From Diphasiastrum complanatum (lineage: Eukaryota > Streptophyta > Lycopodiopsida > Lycopodiales > Lycopodiaceae): 64,000 bases of DNA. The notes under the pieces are model-generated. The model was given only the letters and a program-made list of their open reading frames with translations. It had not been told where the DNA came from and searched no databases. Both the position numbers and the translations under genes were made by a program. The DNA lies in NCBI GenBank assembly GCA_029204225.1, contig CM055103.1, forward strand, positions 4,148,500-4,212,499, written 5' to 3'. The stretch's first letter is position 1. Every line of letters begins with the position of its first letter. This document shows positions 1-10,168 of this stretch, one piece after another.

Positions 1-420
1 TGGAATTGTGGAATGGAATACCTGCTTACGATGTCACACGGTCGATGCATGAAGGGAAACATTTTACTCTAAGAGGTATTTTGCTATGGACAGTTCATGA
101 TTTTCCTGCATATGGCTTGCTTGCGGGATGTAGAGTGAAGGGATATCTTGCTTGTCCAATTTGTGGCCCAAAAGGAGAAGGCAGATGGTCAGAATATCTA
201 CGTAAAGTAGTGTATTGTGGACATAGAAATTCCTTCCTCATGATCACAAGTTTCGAAAAATGAGGACTGCATTCAATGGAGAGATCGATGATCGAGATCC
301 TCCTCTCAAAGTGACAACATATGACGTTTTTAAATGGACAAAAGCACACGTGACATGGAGTAGTAGTCACCCACGTAAAAAGAAGGATGATTCTTCATAA
401 GTAACGGGATGGAAAAGATT
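1..420 (+). pseudogene. TNP2-like transposase core fragment (CACTA)
   Basis: The frame from position 6 reads LRGILLWTVHDFPAYG and then a KG-ACPICG zinc-type motif, both hallmarks of the Transposase_21/TNP2 family, followed by a YCGHR motif. A one-base shift near 240-250 moves the continuation (HDHKFRKMRTAFNGEIDD) into the next frame, and a further piece ends at a PYW-like motif just before an intron donor at about 452. In an active element this protein would bind the element ends and catalyse cut-and-paste transposition. The fragment is truncated by the window edge. Confidence 0.85.
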
Positions 421-587
421 ATCTATTTTGTACAGTCTACCATATTGGCAGGTATATGTAATTTCGTCTTAATATGAGTTACACAATAGTTAATATTTTG
501 GTTTCTGTTTATATGTGCATGTACATCATCATATGATCTAACAATATTGGTATGTGTATGTGGCATGTACAACATCTTCTGATTTGA

Positions 588-842
588 AATACATTGGATG
601 TTATGCATGTGGAAAAGAATGTCGCCAAAAACATTCTAAAAACTATTCTTAGAATGGGTGACAAAGATTCAATCAAAGTGCGGGAAGACATGAAAGAGAT
701 CGGTATTAAACAATCTCTCTGGCCAAGGAGATGTGAAAATGATACGAAGAAGATGTTTTTGCCGTATGCACCATACACATTCACAAAGCAAGGAAAGGAG
801 ACATTTTTTTCAATTGTAAAATATATGAAAACTCCGACATGA
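588..842 (+). pseudogene. TNP2 transposase C-terminal fragment (CACTA)
   Basis: The frame contains LDVMHVEKNVAKN, the conserved TNP2 motif that follows the PYW segment in intact transposases. It then runs on to a lysine-rich stretch. It follows the preceding fragment across a probable intron (about 453-587). The frame ends in TGA at the point where related proteins continue with a Gly-Tyr-Ser segment, so the stop probably replaces a sense codon. Neighbouring pieces on both sides belong to the same transposase. Confidence 0.8.
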
Positions 843-1054
843 TATAGTGCCTCTATGAGAAAACACATTGCAGGTTATTTTATACTCGACTTATTCTATT
901 GCATGTTGTAACTCAACTCTGCAAACCTAATTGTGCCTAATTTGTGTCTCGTATGCATGCTATATTGATATGTATCATTCTTGTTTGAAATAGACAAAAA
1001 GCTTAAGAGCATGAAAACTCACGACTATCATGTCTTCATGCAACAAATATTCTA

Positions 1055-1612
1055 GTGGTTGTACGTTGCGGCATATCTGACATAACACGAGCTAGCATTT
1101 TAAAGATTAGTCATTTTTTTAGAATGATATGTGCACGAACTATAGACCCATCAAAACTAGAATCTCTACAACTAGAAGTGGTTCAGGCACTTTGTGTTTT
1201 AAAAAGATCTTTTCCACCATCTTTTTTTGATATTATGACACATCTTGTTGTCCACCTTGTAGAGGAGATTAGAATTTGTGGGCCTGTTAGTTTGCGATGG
1301 ATGTATCCATTCGAAAGAGTCATGAAACCTTTAAAACAATACGTGAAAAATAAAGCAAGGCCAGAGGGTTGTATGGTGGCAACTTATGCAATTGAAAAGG
1401 CACTTGGCTTTTATACTAAATACATCCAAGCCTATGAAGGTACTGCTCTTAGAGTATGGGATGGAGAAGAAGATCCACGAATGAACAGTGTGGTTCTTGA
1501 AGGAAAAGGCACAATCTTTTATCTTGATTCAATAATGCGTCATCAAGCTCATGTATGTTGGACAACTCAACAATCATCGAAGAATGGAAGAGGTAATCAA
1601 CTAGCTAATTGA
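1055..1612 (+). pseudogene. DUF4218 domain fragment of a CACTA transposase
   Basis: This 185-codon frame is an almost complete DUF4218 domain. It shows the family motifs FFRMICARTID, FPPSFFDIMTHLVVHLVEE, GPVSLRWMYPFER and KNKARPEG in the expected order. The domain lies C-terminal to the TNP2 core in plant CACTA transposases, and its biochemical role is not established. Frame and order agree with the TNP2 pieces upstream, so it is part of the same decayed gene. The first few residues may be intron read-through, because an upstream coding piece (near 990-1050) runs into a stop. Confidence 0.88.
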
Positions 1613-1704
1613 CCACCATATTTTGCAATAATACAAGTTTTCATTCTTTACCTTGTCTTTTTTAAACATCATTGAAAGAAATCATATAATGTGTTTGTTA
1701 TATT

Positions 1705-2235
1705 AACAGAAAATTTGAAAAAGATATTGCCATGTTGCAAACTAAAAGGACTAAAGATGCCATCAACTTCGATTACAATGCAAATGATTTTCCAACATGG
1801 CTCTTGAAAAAGGTTTTTTCTACTTTATGTTCTGAACATGATATTTTGAAGTTCTAACGTTTCATTTATTTTCACGCTTTGTCATGGAATTGATATAATT
1901 AGCTATTTTTTCTTTTGAATACTAGGTGAATGAACTTCATGAAGCATGCGAGATGCTGGATTCCATGTTGATTGATTTGGTAACAGGGCCAAAGCACCGT
2001 TGCAACATCATATTCAGGTCTCTGGGTGAATGGCTATCATTTTCGTACTAGGGATGAAGATTTGAGTAAAGTAACTCAAGACAATGGTATTACCGCATGC
2101 TTTACAACTTGGAGCCGCAGTAGTGTGAGAGATAGAAATCCTATTTCAACCAATCTTCGTAACTTTGGATGGATTTGCAAAATTTGGAAATTGAATATGG
2201 TTTCAATTCAGTTATTCCTGAAAATAATGACCTAC
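1705..2235 (+). pseudogene. CACTA transposase 3' exons, start of DUF4216-like domain
   Basis: Coding-like sequence from about 1705 contains a DFPTWLLKKV segment. A likely intron (about 1813-1925) is followed by VNELHEACEMLDSM, then NGYHFRTRDEDLSKVTQ, which matches the Gly-Tyr-x-Phe-(R/H)T entry into DUF4216. The DUF4216 start continues with a frame change near 2165 (from NFGW into a DLQNLEIEYG-like frame) and then fades. The missing C-terminal half of such a domain is found as a separate copy at 41.2-42.1 kb. Confidence 0.65.
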
Positions 2236-3750
2236 ACTTTTTTCCTTACCAGGCCACTCGCCACTTTTCCACCAATTTGAAAGCCAAATCGGCATCGCCT
2301 TCCGAAATGCACTCAGTCGTCAACTCTCAACTACGTGCCCAGTGGAATGGTGAAATCGCTTTTGGCGCACTCCGAACACTTTCTCCGCTGCAACCACTCT
2401 GTTTTGCTATACCGTACTCAGGTACAATCCGAGTGCCCTTCGTTTGGAGGTTACAGCCTTTCGTTTGGGTCAAAATGGACAAAGGACCCAAAAATAGGGA
2501 CTTTTCTAGTTTTTGAGTTGTTTCTTCACCTTAAAGAAACTTCACTCTTCACTTGTGAAGGGACCCAGCTCCAATTTCAGTATGAAAATTTTTAATGAAG
2601 TTGAAGGACAAAATGCACTTCACTTCTTTAGGGCCCTCTTCAACAACCCTTCAGACTCCATCCAATGGTTGATTCTGATCCAACTGTGGATATCCCTTCT
2701 GGATAGCACGAATTGAGCCGTTGATCTTGTAGCTCCTCTATCCAATGGATCTGAGCACTCTTGTGTACTAATGGAGAGTCTTGTAAGCGCTACCCACTTC
2801 GAAACACTATGCCATTTGCTTGGTTCCACACGCAAACTGAGTCGCGACCTCCCTGCTCACGGCCAACTTCCCTCTCTCTTCCTCATGTTTCAGCTATGGC
2901 ATCCCTCAGCCATCTTTCTCCCTCTCTGGGTCGCGGCTGTCCACGGCCTCTTCAAAACTGATTTTCACTGCTAGGGCGCCCTCCTCTGGGTATTTACAGC
3001 TTGCAAAACGGATCAGTATAGAGAGAAATCTCTAATTTTGTGCTCCCAGATCCCAGACTAGGGTTTTTCACACAAATCTGTTTTTGGCTTCCAATTCACA
3101 GTGTTCTGACAGGCCTATCCTCTTGCTCTGAGGTCGCCCTACTGCTAGAACTCTGATGCTTCAATCTGTTTGTCAAACGGTGTCCGATTTAATGCACATT
3201 GACTACAAACACCAAATAGCCTACTTCGGAATTTCAAAATTCGTTTGCTGAGGTTTTGATTCAGCCGACAACCCTTGTCTCTGAATCCTCACACAGTCTC
3301 AAGCTCACCAAGCTTCTGTGTGCTAAACTCTCTGCACCAGTGTTTCTCCTTCCATCTTTAACCCGCCGTAAACCCCGAACTCTCAGAAGACAGTTCTCCC
3401 GAAGCTCTCTTCAACGACGATGTTGTACTGTGTACACTCCCTATACGACTCTGATACCAACTTAGAATTTGCTTTGCACAGGAACACAGATCATGCTACA
3501 CAGTAACACAGACAAAAAACACTCTCCACAGCAAGCTCACATAGCGACTGTATTTGTCAAAATGAAATCACACTATACATATAGTAGTTCACTCAGGCAA
3601 CCCATGCATGACCCAGGTTGCCATTGGCGGGATGCGTGTCTCGTCGACTTGCCTCGTGGCGAGGCCAACTGATCCTTATCAACTGATAGGACCCACAGTA
3701 CAGTAGTACAGTAATTCTACTTTAATTTTAACTAATTTGCCCTATGATTT
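2236..3750. other. Non-coding stretch, no gene recognised; possible LTR-type primer site
   Basis: There are several short open frames but none matches a family I know, and codon quality is poor. At 3449-3459 the plus strand reads CTCTGATACCA, the complement of the copia-type primer-binding site TGGTATCAGAG. This may mark a badly decayed minus-strand LTR element whose LTR would start just above 3460. No LTR ends or polyprotein pieces were found to confirm it. Confidence 0.3.
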
Positions 3751-3757
3751 GTGACCG

Positions 3758-3815
3758 GACTCCATAGCCCAATGGATAAGGCACTGGAATTGTGTTACAG
3801 TATTATCAAGCCTTG
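3758..3815 (+). pseudogene. tRNA-Arg-like relic (5' half intact, 3' part degenerate)
   Basis: Positions 3758-3787 match the acceptor strand and D-arm of a eukaryotic tRNA-Arg (GACTCC..TAGCCCAATGGATAAGGC), including a good Pol III A box. The anticodon arm is missing or scrambled. A weak B-box-like TATCAAGCC follows at about 3807. No acceptor stem can close, so it cannot be a functional tRNA. It may be a tRNA fragment or the head of a tRNA-derived retroposon. Confidence 0.4.
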
Positions 3816-3845
3816 TATGTAGCAAGACTTGAGATGCTAAGTTTT

Positions 3846-4565
3846 TCAAATTTTTGATTTTTTCGAGTTTTTTTTTTTCGAGCCCTTATTTTTTCGAGTC
3901 ATTATGTTTTCGATCCCTTAATTTTTCGATCCCAATTTCCTACATTTTTTTGAGCCCTTCCATTTTCGAGCCCTTGACTTTTTCGATCACTTATTTTTTG
4001 ATACCTTATAATTTTTCGATACCTTATAATTTTTTCGATCCCTTTTAATTTTTTGAGCCATTGTTATTTTTTTTCATCGCTTTTGACTTTTCGACCCTCT
4101 TATTTTTCGGCCATGTTTATTTTTTGACTCTCTTATTTTTCGGCCATCTTTATTTTTCGACCCACTAGTTTTTCGACCCACTTGATTTTTTGACCCACTT
4201 GGTTTTTCGTCCCATCTTATTTTTCCGACTCCTAGTATGTTTTTGGACTCACAATTATTTTCTGACCAACTTAATTTTTTGACCCACAATTAGTTTTTGA
4301 CCTACTTTAATTTTTCGACCCACATTATTTTCCAATCCTCTTTACTTTTTTGTCTCACATTATTTTCCGACCTTCTTTATTTTTTGGATTAACATTATTT
4401 TTTGACCCACATTATTTTCCAACCCACTTTATTTTTTCGATCCACTTGATTTTTTCGACCCGCTTGATTTTTTGACCCTGTGTTTTTTTTTCGATCAAGA
4501 TTATTTTTTCGATCCCGTGTATTTTTTTTCAACCACGTTTATTTTTTTTTCTGACCTACTTTTGC
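3846..4565. repeat. Degenerate minisatellite of about 16-20 bp units, consensus near TTATTTTTCGACCCAC
   Basis: About 700 bp of pyrimidine-rich, loosely tandem units share a TTTTTCGA(C/T)CC core with variable spacers. The array gives rise to low-complexity open frames on both strands (Ser/Phe-rich on plus, Lys/Ser-rich on minus), which I do not regard as genes. It is followed to about 4640 by a second motif, CATTTGCATCC. It directly abuts the truncated end of a gypsy element. Confidence 0.75.
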
Positions 4566-4761
4566 ATCCGCCCATTTGCATCCGACACCCATTTGCATTT
4601 GAAATTGCATTCCATTTGCATCCCACAATTTTACATCCAATGACCATCTTTCTATCTTACATCTGATGCTATATCCGATGGTTAGTATACTATCAAAACC
4701 AATTGAACATCAAAACTGAGGCTCTTTAGCCAAGACTTCCATCTGAATGTTTTGAACCAAC

Positions 4762-6102
4762 TCTCTTTTGAACCACATATACCATTGCCAAAGCTTCGCG
4801 TTCGGTAGTGGTTTAATTGACTTCAGTAGGTATCAATTGTTGATTAAGAAAAAGAATTGGGTAGTCCTTTTCTAATTCTCCGAGTTGGGTGAGCACTACA
4901 CCAATGGCATACTTGGATGCATCGGTATGCACATGGAATTCTTTAGAATAATCAGGAGCTCGGAGGATGAGTGCATTGGTAAGGGCTTCTTTGAGTTGAT
5001 TAAAGGTGACGCATTGTTCATCCGTCCATTTGGAAACTACAATTACTTTGTAGATTAAGCGTGTTTTGTTAGCGAAATCGAAAATAAAGCACCGATAGTA
5101 GTTGGTGTGGCCAAGGAAGGAGTAAACTTCACGTATCATACGCGGTTCCGATAGGTTTTGAATGATAAGAATCTTTTCAGGGTCAGTGGCAATGCCATTT
5201 CGTGAGATAATATGTCCTAACACAATACCATGGGTTACCCAAATCTGGCATTTTTCAGGATTGAGAGAGATGCCGAAGTGTTGACATTGGACAAAAAAAA
5301 TTTCAGGCACAGACAGATGGCATATTTCTTCGAAATGTGCTCCTAAATCGTCCAAGTAAACTTCTAAGGTATCGCCCATCTGTTGAGAAAAGGCCGCTTG
5401 CATAACACGTTGGAAGGTGCTAGGAGCATTGCAGAGACCAAAGGGCATGACTTTTCAGCAGAAGGTTCTCCATTCTGTGGCAAACGCGGTTTTGTGTTGA
5501 TCTTCTTCAGCGATTTGGATCATATTGTATCCGCTAAAGCCATCTAAGAAGGAGTAAGCCTCATCTCTTACTAGATTTTCTAAGATGGATTCTCCAAAAG
5601 GTAATGGAAAATGATCACGTTCAGTGACGATGTTAAGTTTCTTAAAATCGACACAAATGCAGAGTTTTCCATTTTTCTTGGGGATGATGACAATTGGGGA
5701 GACCCACTCAGTATGTTCAATTTCATAGATAAATCCCGCATCTAAGAGACATTGTAATTCTTCTTTGATCTTGGCCTTATAGATGGGATTGCATCTGTAT
5801 GGACGACTCGCAGTGGGTCTCGCACCTGGTTTAAGTGGGATACGATGCACAGCTACTTGGGGTGAGACGCCTTTCATGTCTTTATAGGTCCAGGCAAAGA
5901 TATGTCGATATTTTCGTAGGAGCTTTTCAAGCCGTCTGCGTTGTTTGCGATTGAGAGGAGCTCTGACGTGGACAAGATACTCGTTGGTTTCATTTGGCTC
6001 ACTTAGGGAAAGGGTTATGGTTTGTGCAGGGCCTTTGTAGGGTGAATTACCAGTTGGCTCACGTTGAGCTTGGGGTAATTGGATTGTGACATCCTCGATC
6101 AT
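4762..6102 (-). pseudogene. Gypsy reverse transcriptase/RNase H fragment with one internal stop
   Basis: The frame from 6102 reads HIFAWTYKDMKGVSP, EWVSPIVIIPKKNGK and VDFKKLN, and then, after a stop, MPFGLCNAPSTFQRVMQ and VYLDDLG with the YxDD catalytic aspartates. The stop at 5455-5457 is a TGA where the related copy at 23.9 kb has TGG (Trp) before KVMPFGL, so it is a single-base nonsense change. RNase H begins with HTDASKYAIG. A second stop lies in PTEVN*TTT near 4813, and the match ends at about 4762. It would have copied element RNA into cDNA. Confidence 0.9.
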
Positions 6103-6818
6103 ATAGTCCTTAAAGTATGCAGGAACATCATGGGCTGGAGATTCGAGGGGAGCCTTGCCTTTCTCTTTTGGGATGGGGCTTGGAATTTATTGGGGATTGG
6201 TGTAGGACTAGAGGCAATCTCAGGAATTTCCCGAACAATGGTGAGGTCACTCGGCGGTTGAATTTGAAGTGGTTTTTTCATTTTCTCTTTCATAGTATGA
6301 CCACGTGCGGTTTTGGTGGTGGAGATGTGTGTGGATGAGGGACAATTGGTATGTCATGGAGGATCTCATCATCAATTTGAAAGATAGTCTCCTCCTCACA
6401 GAGATCCCATGGATAGTGTGGGCTTTTGGGACGGTAGAATTTTGTCTCAAGTTTTTCAATTGCAACCTTGGCAACAAGTTCCAGCTTGGAAGCATGTTGC
6501 GGATAGGTCCTAGGTGGGAGTGCTTTCATATAGTTGAGGATCTGAAGATCAGAAATGTCCATATCTTCTGGGCAATTATGAATTCGTAAGACGTTCTTGT
6601 CATCAATGAATAAATCATCTGATTCATTAGTAGGTAGCCATGCAACATTTAGTAGTTCATCATGGTGTGGAAGAATATCAATAAAATTGACATTGATGAT
6701 ATTTGTATCCAGATCAGGTAATCGATCATGATCGATCGGGAGTGGAGAGGTACAATTATCTTGATGCTGAGCACAGTAATCGGCATTCACACAATCAATA
6801 GTAGCTAGACTGTGACTC

Positions 6819-6933
6819 CATTTTATGATATCATCCAAGGGAGTTGGCTCAATTGGTTAGCTTGACATCCAAAGTTTCTTTGGTCTCAAGTTCGAGCCTT
6901 CCCTTGGAAACCAAGAAGCATTTTATGATATCA
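6819..6933. repeat. 15-bp target-site duplication pair flanking SINE copy 1
   Basis: CATTTTATGATATCA occurs exactly at 6819-6833 and again at 6919-6933, directly bordering the SINE. The homologous empty site in the other gypsy copy has only one such sequence, so this is a true duplication made on insertion. Confidence 0.9.
6834..6918 (+). mobile_element. Very short tRNA-derived SINE, copy 1 (85 bp)
   Basis: The insert has a perfect Pol III A box (TTGGCTCAATTGG context) and B box (GTTCGAGCC) at tRNA spacing. The two ends can pair (CCAAGGGA near the start, TCCCTTGG near the end) like an acceptor stem, followed by AAACCA. It is flanked by 15-bp direct repeats CATTTTATGATATCA at 6819-6833 and 6919-6933. 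The related gypsy copy at 25239-25253 has the unoccupied target. A second copy on the other strand is at 39385-39464. These features indicate retroposition of a tRNA-like Pol III transcript. Confidence 0.85.
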
Positions 6934-7549
6934 GTAGATTTAACATAATGACCTTTTTTGTGGTTGGACTGGTATGACTCAAATACTGAGTTGGTGGTTG
7001 AGGATCCCTCGTCATGTTTGAGTTTACTCGTTGAGTCAATGGTGACAGAACTGTCACGATTGCCAAAAGTGACTCGGCCTTTGCTCAAGTCATGAACGAC
7101 TCGTGCATTGGTAAGCCACGGATGACCAAGTAGTAATATATGCATTATTAGGAATATCAAGTACTACGAGATCAACAGAAAACTTGAGACCTCCTAGTTT
7201 GATCAGCACGTGCGGAGGAAACCGGTAGGTCGGACCACACTTTGATCAGCCATCCAAAGTTGACAAGTAGGTTTGGCTAGCTTGTCGCTTAGATTCCATT
7301 CCATCATGAGGGATGTGGAAATGATATTAACCCCGGAACCTCCATCGAGTACTGCTAAAACTTCACAAGATTGATGATGGGTAGCTGGGATTTTGATGTT
7401 GCCTCGTTCGCTGAGTAGATTGGTTAGATGTTAGGGCATTTTAGGCAACTCGTCAATAGTTGTGGTGGTATTGGATTGGATCTGTTGGATGGATAGACCG
7501 AAGTACGTGTTGGGTTAGACCAGGTATAATAGAATGCACCACCATAGGG

Positions 7550-7712
7550 CACATAACTTGGAGTGGATATTGCATGCATCTAAAGTAGATACATGCAAAT
7601 ACATATATATATTATATGTGTGAGTGTGTGCACATAACTTGGAGTGGATATTGCATGCACCTAAAGTAGATACATATATATTATACATGTGTGCGTCCAC
7701 AATCTTACATAC
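7550..7712. repeat. Tandem duplication, 81-bp period, two units
   Basis: ACATAACTTGGAGTGGATAT starts at 7551 and again at 7632, and similarity continues through GCATGCA(T/C)CTAAAGTAGATACAT, with TA-rich spacers. No coding sense is visible in either unit. Confidence 0.75.
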
Positions 7713-8584
7713 AAAAAGCAATGCATGGGTAATGTATAGCACCTGTCATTTGATGGTTAATTAATAAGTATATATATATTGACGATAATAATTTAACTTT
7801 AAAATATTCTTTGAACAACATGAACACGTAACTTTGACTTTTACAAAACTCATTTGAATAACAATAATAGATAGTCTTGCCTTTGCTAAGTCAACTAGGC
7901 AAGATAAAAAATCTATCTCGTTTTATAATGTTTATAGTCGTGAAAGTATTTAAAATTTACACACTTCTCTAGTCAAGTGTGATTTTTATAGTCAAGTGTG
8001 GAACTAAAAATCTTAGGACATTACTATTTGGAGTAGCTTATTCCTAACACACTAGAGGATGCAAGCTAGGGACCCACCCATCTATCCGATAACGGACATT
8101 AGATAATCTCCATAGCGATCCACCCACACCAATTTAACGATGGATTATACTCCATCAAGGTGGTCGATGGAGATATCTTGATGCTCTTTGAATCGAGCAA
8201 AATAATCCTCATCTCCACTCATGGTGGAAGTGGGGCCGCGCTCTCATCCATCTCCACTAGGGATACAAGCAAGGTCCCAACCCCATCCATCCCAAATGAT
8301 TGTGCAAGCAAGGCCACACCCATCCTCATCCTCTTACAATCCATAAGACCGCATGCAAAGTCATGAATCATAAGGAAATAAATAAACGGCCGATGGATCC
8401 TTGGATGAGGGTGGAGCCCAGTCTACACCTTGAGTTGTCATGAGGAATAAGCTCCTCCATGTCTTGAGTCATGTTGCATGGTTTGATAACTAGTGGTCCA
8501 ATGGGAATAGTCACAATAGGATTTCTTTCTAGTAATTTTAACAAAACGTGATGGAAAGATTCTTACTCAGTTTGGAAAGTCGCG

Positions 8585-8586
<2 letters not shown>
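7713..8586. other. Non-coding stretch between gypsy fragment and F-box gene
   Basis: AT-rich sequence followed from about 8040 by GC-richer text with loosely repeated words (AGCAAGG(T/C)C, CATCTCCACT). I see no protein family, RNA or element end here. Part of it may be distal promoter of the F-box gene. Confidence 0.4.

Positions 8587-8589
<3 letters not shown>

Positions 8590-8624
<35 letters not shown>
8590..8624. repeat. (CT)n microsatellite upstream of the F-box gene
   Basis: About 17 uninterrupted CT units lie on the sense strand of the F-box gene, 384 bp before its ATG. Similar sense-strand CT tracts lie upstream of the other two host genes in the window. It could be in the promoter or the 5' UTR. 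Confidence 0.9.
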
Positions 8625-8626
<2 letters not shown>

Positions 8627-9007
8627 GATCTGGATCTCTCTTGTCGCGATGTGACGAATTGGGTTCAAAGATCACACCATAGTCATCATCGCACAAGGCA
8701 GTGGCGGCATTCAAAGCAATCTTGCTCTTATCAGATGGACCGTCCATGCCCAGAAATACTGCATGCAGAAGCAGCTATGGCTTGTTGGAATGCAAACAGG
8801 GCTCCAGCATATTCACCGTTGTGCTTAGGATCAACTCATGGAAAACCCAAAAAGGTTTGCTAGTTCAAGATCCACGTTGCTCGGTGTGTGTGAGATTAAG
8901 CTGCAGGAGCTGTGTGCTTGAGCTATTGATGCTGTATGGTAATAGCAGCCATGGCTGGACCCAATAGGCCGATGAGCAGAAGGGAAATGCTTGATCGGGT
9001 TTATTAG

Positions 9008-10168
9008 ATGTCAAGGACTGACCTGAAATGTAGTACAAAAAATGAAGCAGCGTCTTGCAGCAACAATGAAGATACGGCCCAAGATGAAGATGTTGAGATG
9101 GATCGTAAAGTGTGGGTGAACCTGCCACCCGAACTCCTCGATCGCATCCTCGCCCACCTCCCAATTCAGAGCCTGTTCCGCTGCCGCAGTGTCTGCAATA
9201 AATGGAATAGCCTCCCCTTCACCCCCGCTTTCATTCGCATCTATGCACAGATCTCTAGACCCAAAGACTCGTGGCTGCTTATGTTTGCAGATGTACACTA
9301 CAAAACAGTCTTTGTTTTGCTCCCTGATCAGAGCAAATGGTTTGATTTTCCTCTCTCATTTCTGCCCTCTAACATATACTATGTCACAGGTGCCGGAGGG
9401 CTGTTTTGCTTTCGCCTAGTTGAATCCAATGGAGCCTCCAGCATGTGTGTCTGCAACCCCCTTACTAAAAAATGGAAGAAGCTGCCTCCTTTACTGGGTG
9501 ATTTCTATGCAGGCCTAGTAGGCATGGTGGCAGACAGCTTGTCTTATCAGATTATAGTGAGAACCAAACCCACTGGATCAAATGAATATTTTAATTTCAC
9601 TGATCTTAGAACTGAGATCTATGACTCCAGAACCAGCTGCTGGAGGACCAATGGAATTCCAGAAGATGATCTCACAATGGGAAAAGCAATTTGCAATGGT
9701 GTGCTGTACTTTATGACATGGGAAGCTCGCAATGGAGTGTATTCATACAATGTGGATCAAGGCCTCTGGATGAACATATCTGCTCCTTGGCCATACTTTT
9801 TTACCTGCCCACATCTTGTGGAGTGTAGAGGTCGTCTATTCATGGTGGGGGGGTTTGGAAAGCAGCATGTAAACACAGTGGGCATAAGAATATGGGAGCT
9901 CCAGCAGGATAGCTTACATTGGGAGCTGATAGACAGCATGCCATTCCCCTTATTTGATGATTTTCTGACCAGACCTGGGTGGATGTATTTCGATTGCGTT
10001 GGGCACGAGCAGCACATATATTTTATCAACTATGAAAGGCCTCCTCTGATCTTGCGCTTCGATACTGAGGATTGTCTTTGGCATTTGCTTGTGACAAACC
10101 CACCTGCCGTTCTCCACAAGATGTTTCTTTGTTTCTCTTTCACACCAACATTGAACAGTTTAATTTGA
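9008..10168 (+). CDS. F-box/kelch-repeat protein (SCF substrate receptor), single exon
   Basis: A 386-residue intact protein. Residues about 36-75 form an F-box (VWVNLPPELLDRILAHLPIQSLFRCRSVCNKWN), which binds SKP1 of an SCF ubiquitin ligase. The rest resembles the C-terminal kelch/beta-propeller part of the plant F-box group that includes Arabidopsis At5g15710, with landmarks GGLFCFR, VCNPLTKKWKKLPP, TEIYDS, CRGRLFMVGG and IRIWEL. The degradation target is unknown. An in-frame TAG lies immediately before this ATG, so the start cannot be further upstream on an unspliced transcript. A second Met at residue 31, just before the F-box, is an alternative start. Length and lack of introns fit the family. 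A CT microsatellite lies 384 bp upstream. It is the only intact gene between about 7.5 and 11.3 kb. Confidence 0.93.
   Translation: MSRTDLKCSTKNEAASCSNNEDTAQDEDVEMDRKVWVNLPPELLDRILAHLPIQSLFRCRSVCNKWNSLPFTPAFIRIYAQISRPKDSWLLMFADVHYKTVFVLLPDQSKWFDFPLSFLPSNIYYVTGAGGLFCFRLVESNGASSMCVCNPLTKKWKKLPPLLGDFYAGLVGMVADSLSYQIIVRTKPTGSNEYFNFTDLRTEIYDSRTSCWRTNGIPEDDLTMGKAICNGVLYFMTWEARNGVYSYNVDQGLWMNISAPWPYFFTCPHLVECRGRLFMVGGFGKQHVNTVGIRIWELQQDSLHWELIDSMPFPLFDDFLTRPGWMYFDCVGHEQHIYFINYERPPLILRFDTEDCLWHLLVTNPPAVLHKMFLCFSFTPTLNSLI

Larger units (their letters stand above)
1..2235 (+). mobile_element. CACTA (En/Spm-type) DNA transposon, decayed transposase gene, 5' end outside window
   Basis: Pieces of one CACTA transposase gene lie in order on the plus strand: TNP2 core (1-420), TNP2 C-terminal part (about 588-842), a bridging piece near 990-1050, DUF4218 (1055-1612), then a DUF4216-like start (about 1705-2235). 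Several gaps look like real introns: a donor at about 452 (CAG|GTATATG) and a small intron at about 1813-1925 ending in TAG before GTGAATGAAC. This is therefore an old genomic copy of the multi-exon gene rather than a processed one. Frameshifts (near 240-250) and a stop (near 840) show it is dead. Neither the CACTA termini nor the target-site duplication is visible. Confidence 0.85.
6290..7460 (-). pseudogene. Gypsy protease-region fragment (family A copy 1)
   Basis: Two frames (6849-7160 and 6290-6838) match the 24.6-25.6 kb copy: a GHPWLTNARVVHD-type motif (family form GRPWL), then an acidic linker and a proline-rich tail before RT. The two frames are interrupted by an 85-bp SINE at 6834-6918, which accounts for the apparent gene boundary there. 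The catalytic part of the protease is not convincingly preserved. Confidence 0.75.
4762..7490 (-). mobile_element. Ty3/gypsy retrotransposon fragment, family A copy 1 (protease, RT, start of RNase H)
   Basis: In minus-strand order the fragment contains the region upstream of protease (about 7490-6290), then reverse transcriptase (6102-5100) and the start of RNase H (to about 4762). It is collinear with the longer family-A copy at 22.1-28.3 kb. Coding similarity stops abruptly at both ends (about 4762 inside RNase H, about 7490 upstream of protease), so this is a truncated copy without LTRs. A SINE has inserted at 6834-6918. Confidence 0.9.

Noticed and set aside
4074-4289. A Lys/Ser-rich minus-strand open frame in the minisatellite
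   Set aside because: It only reflects the TTTTTCGACCC repeat read in reverse. There is no domain and no start or splice context.
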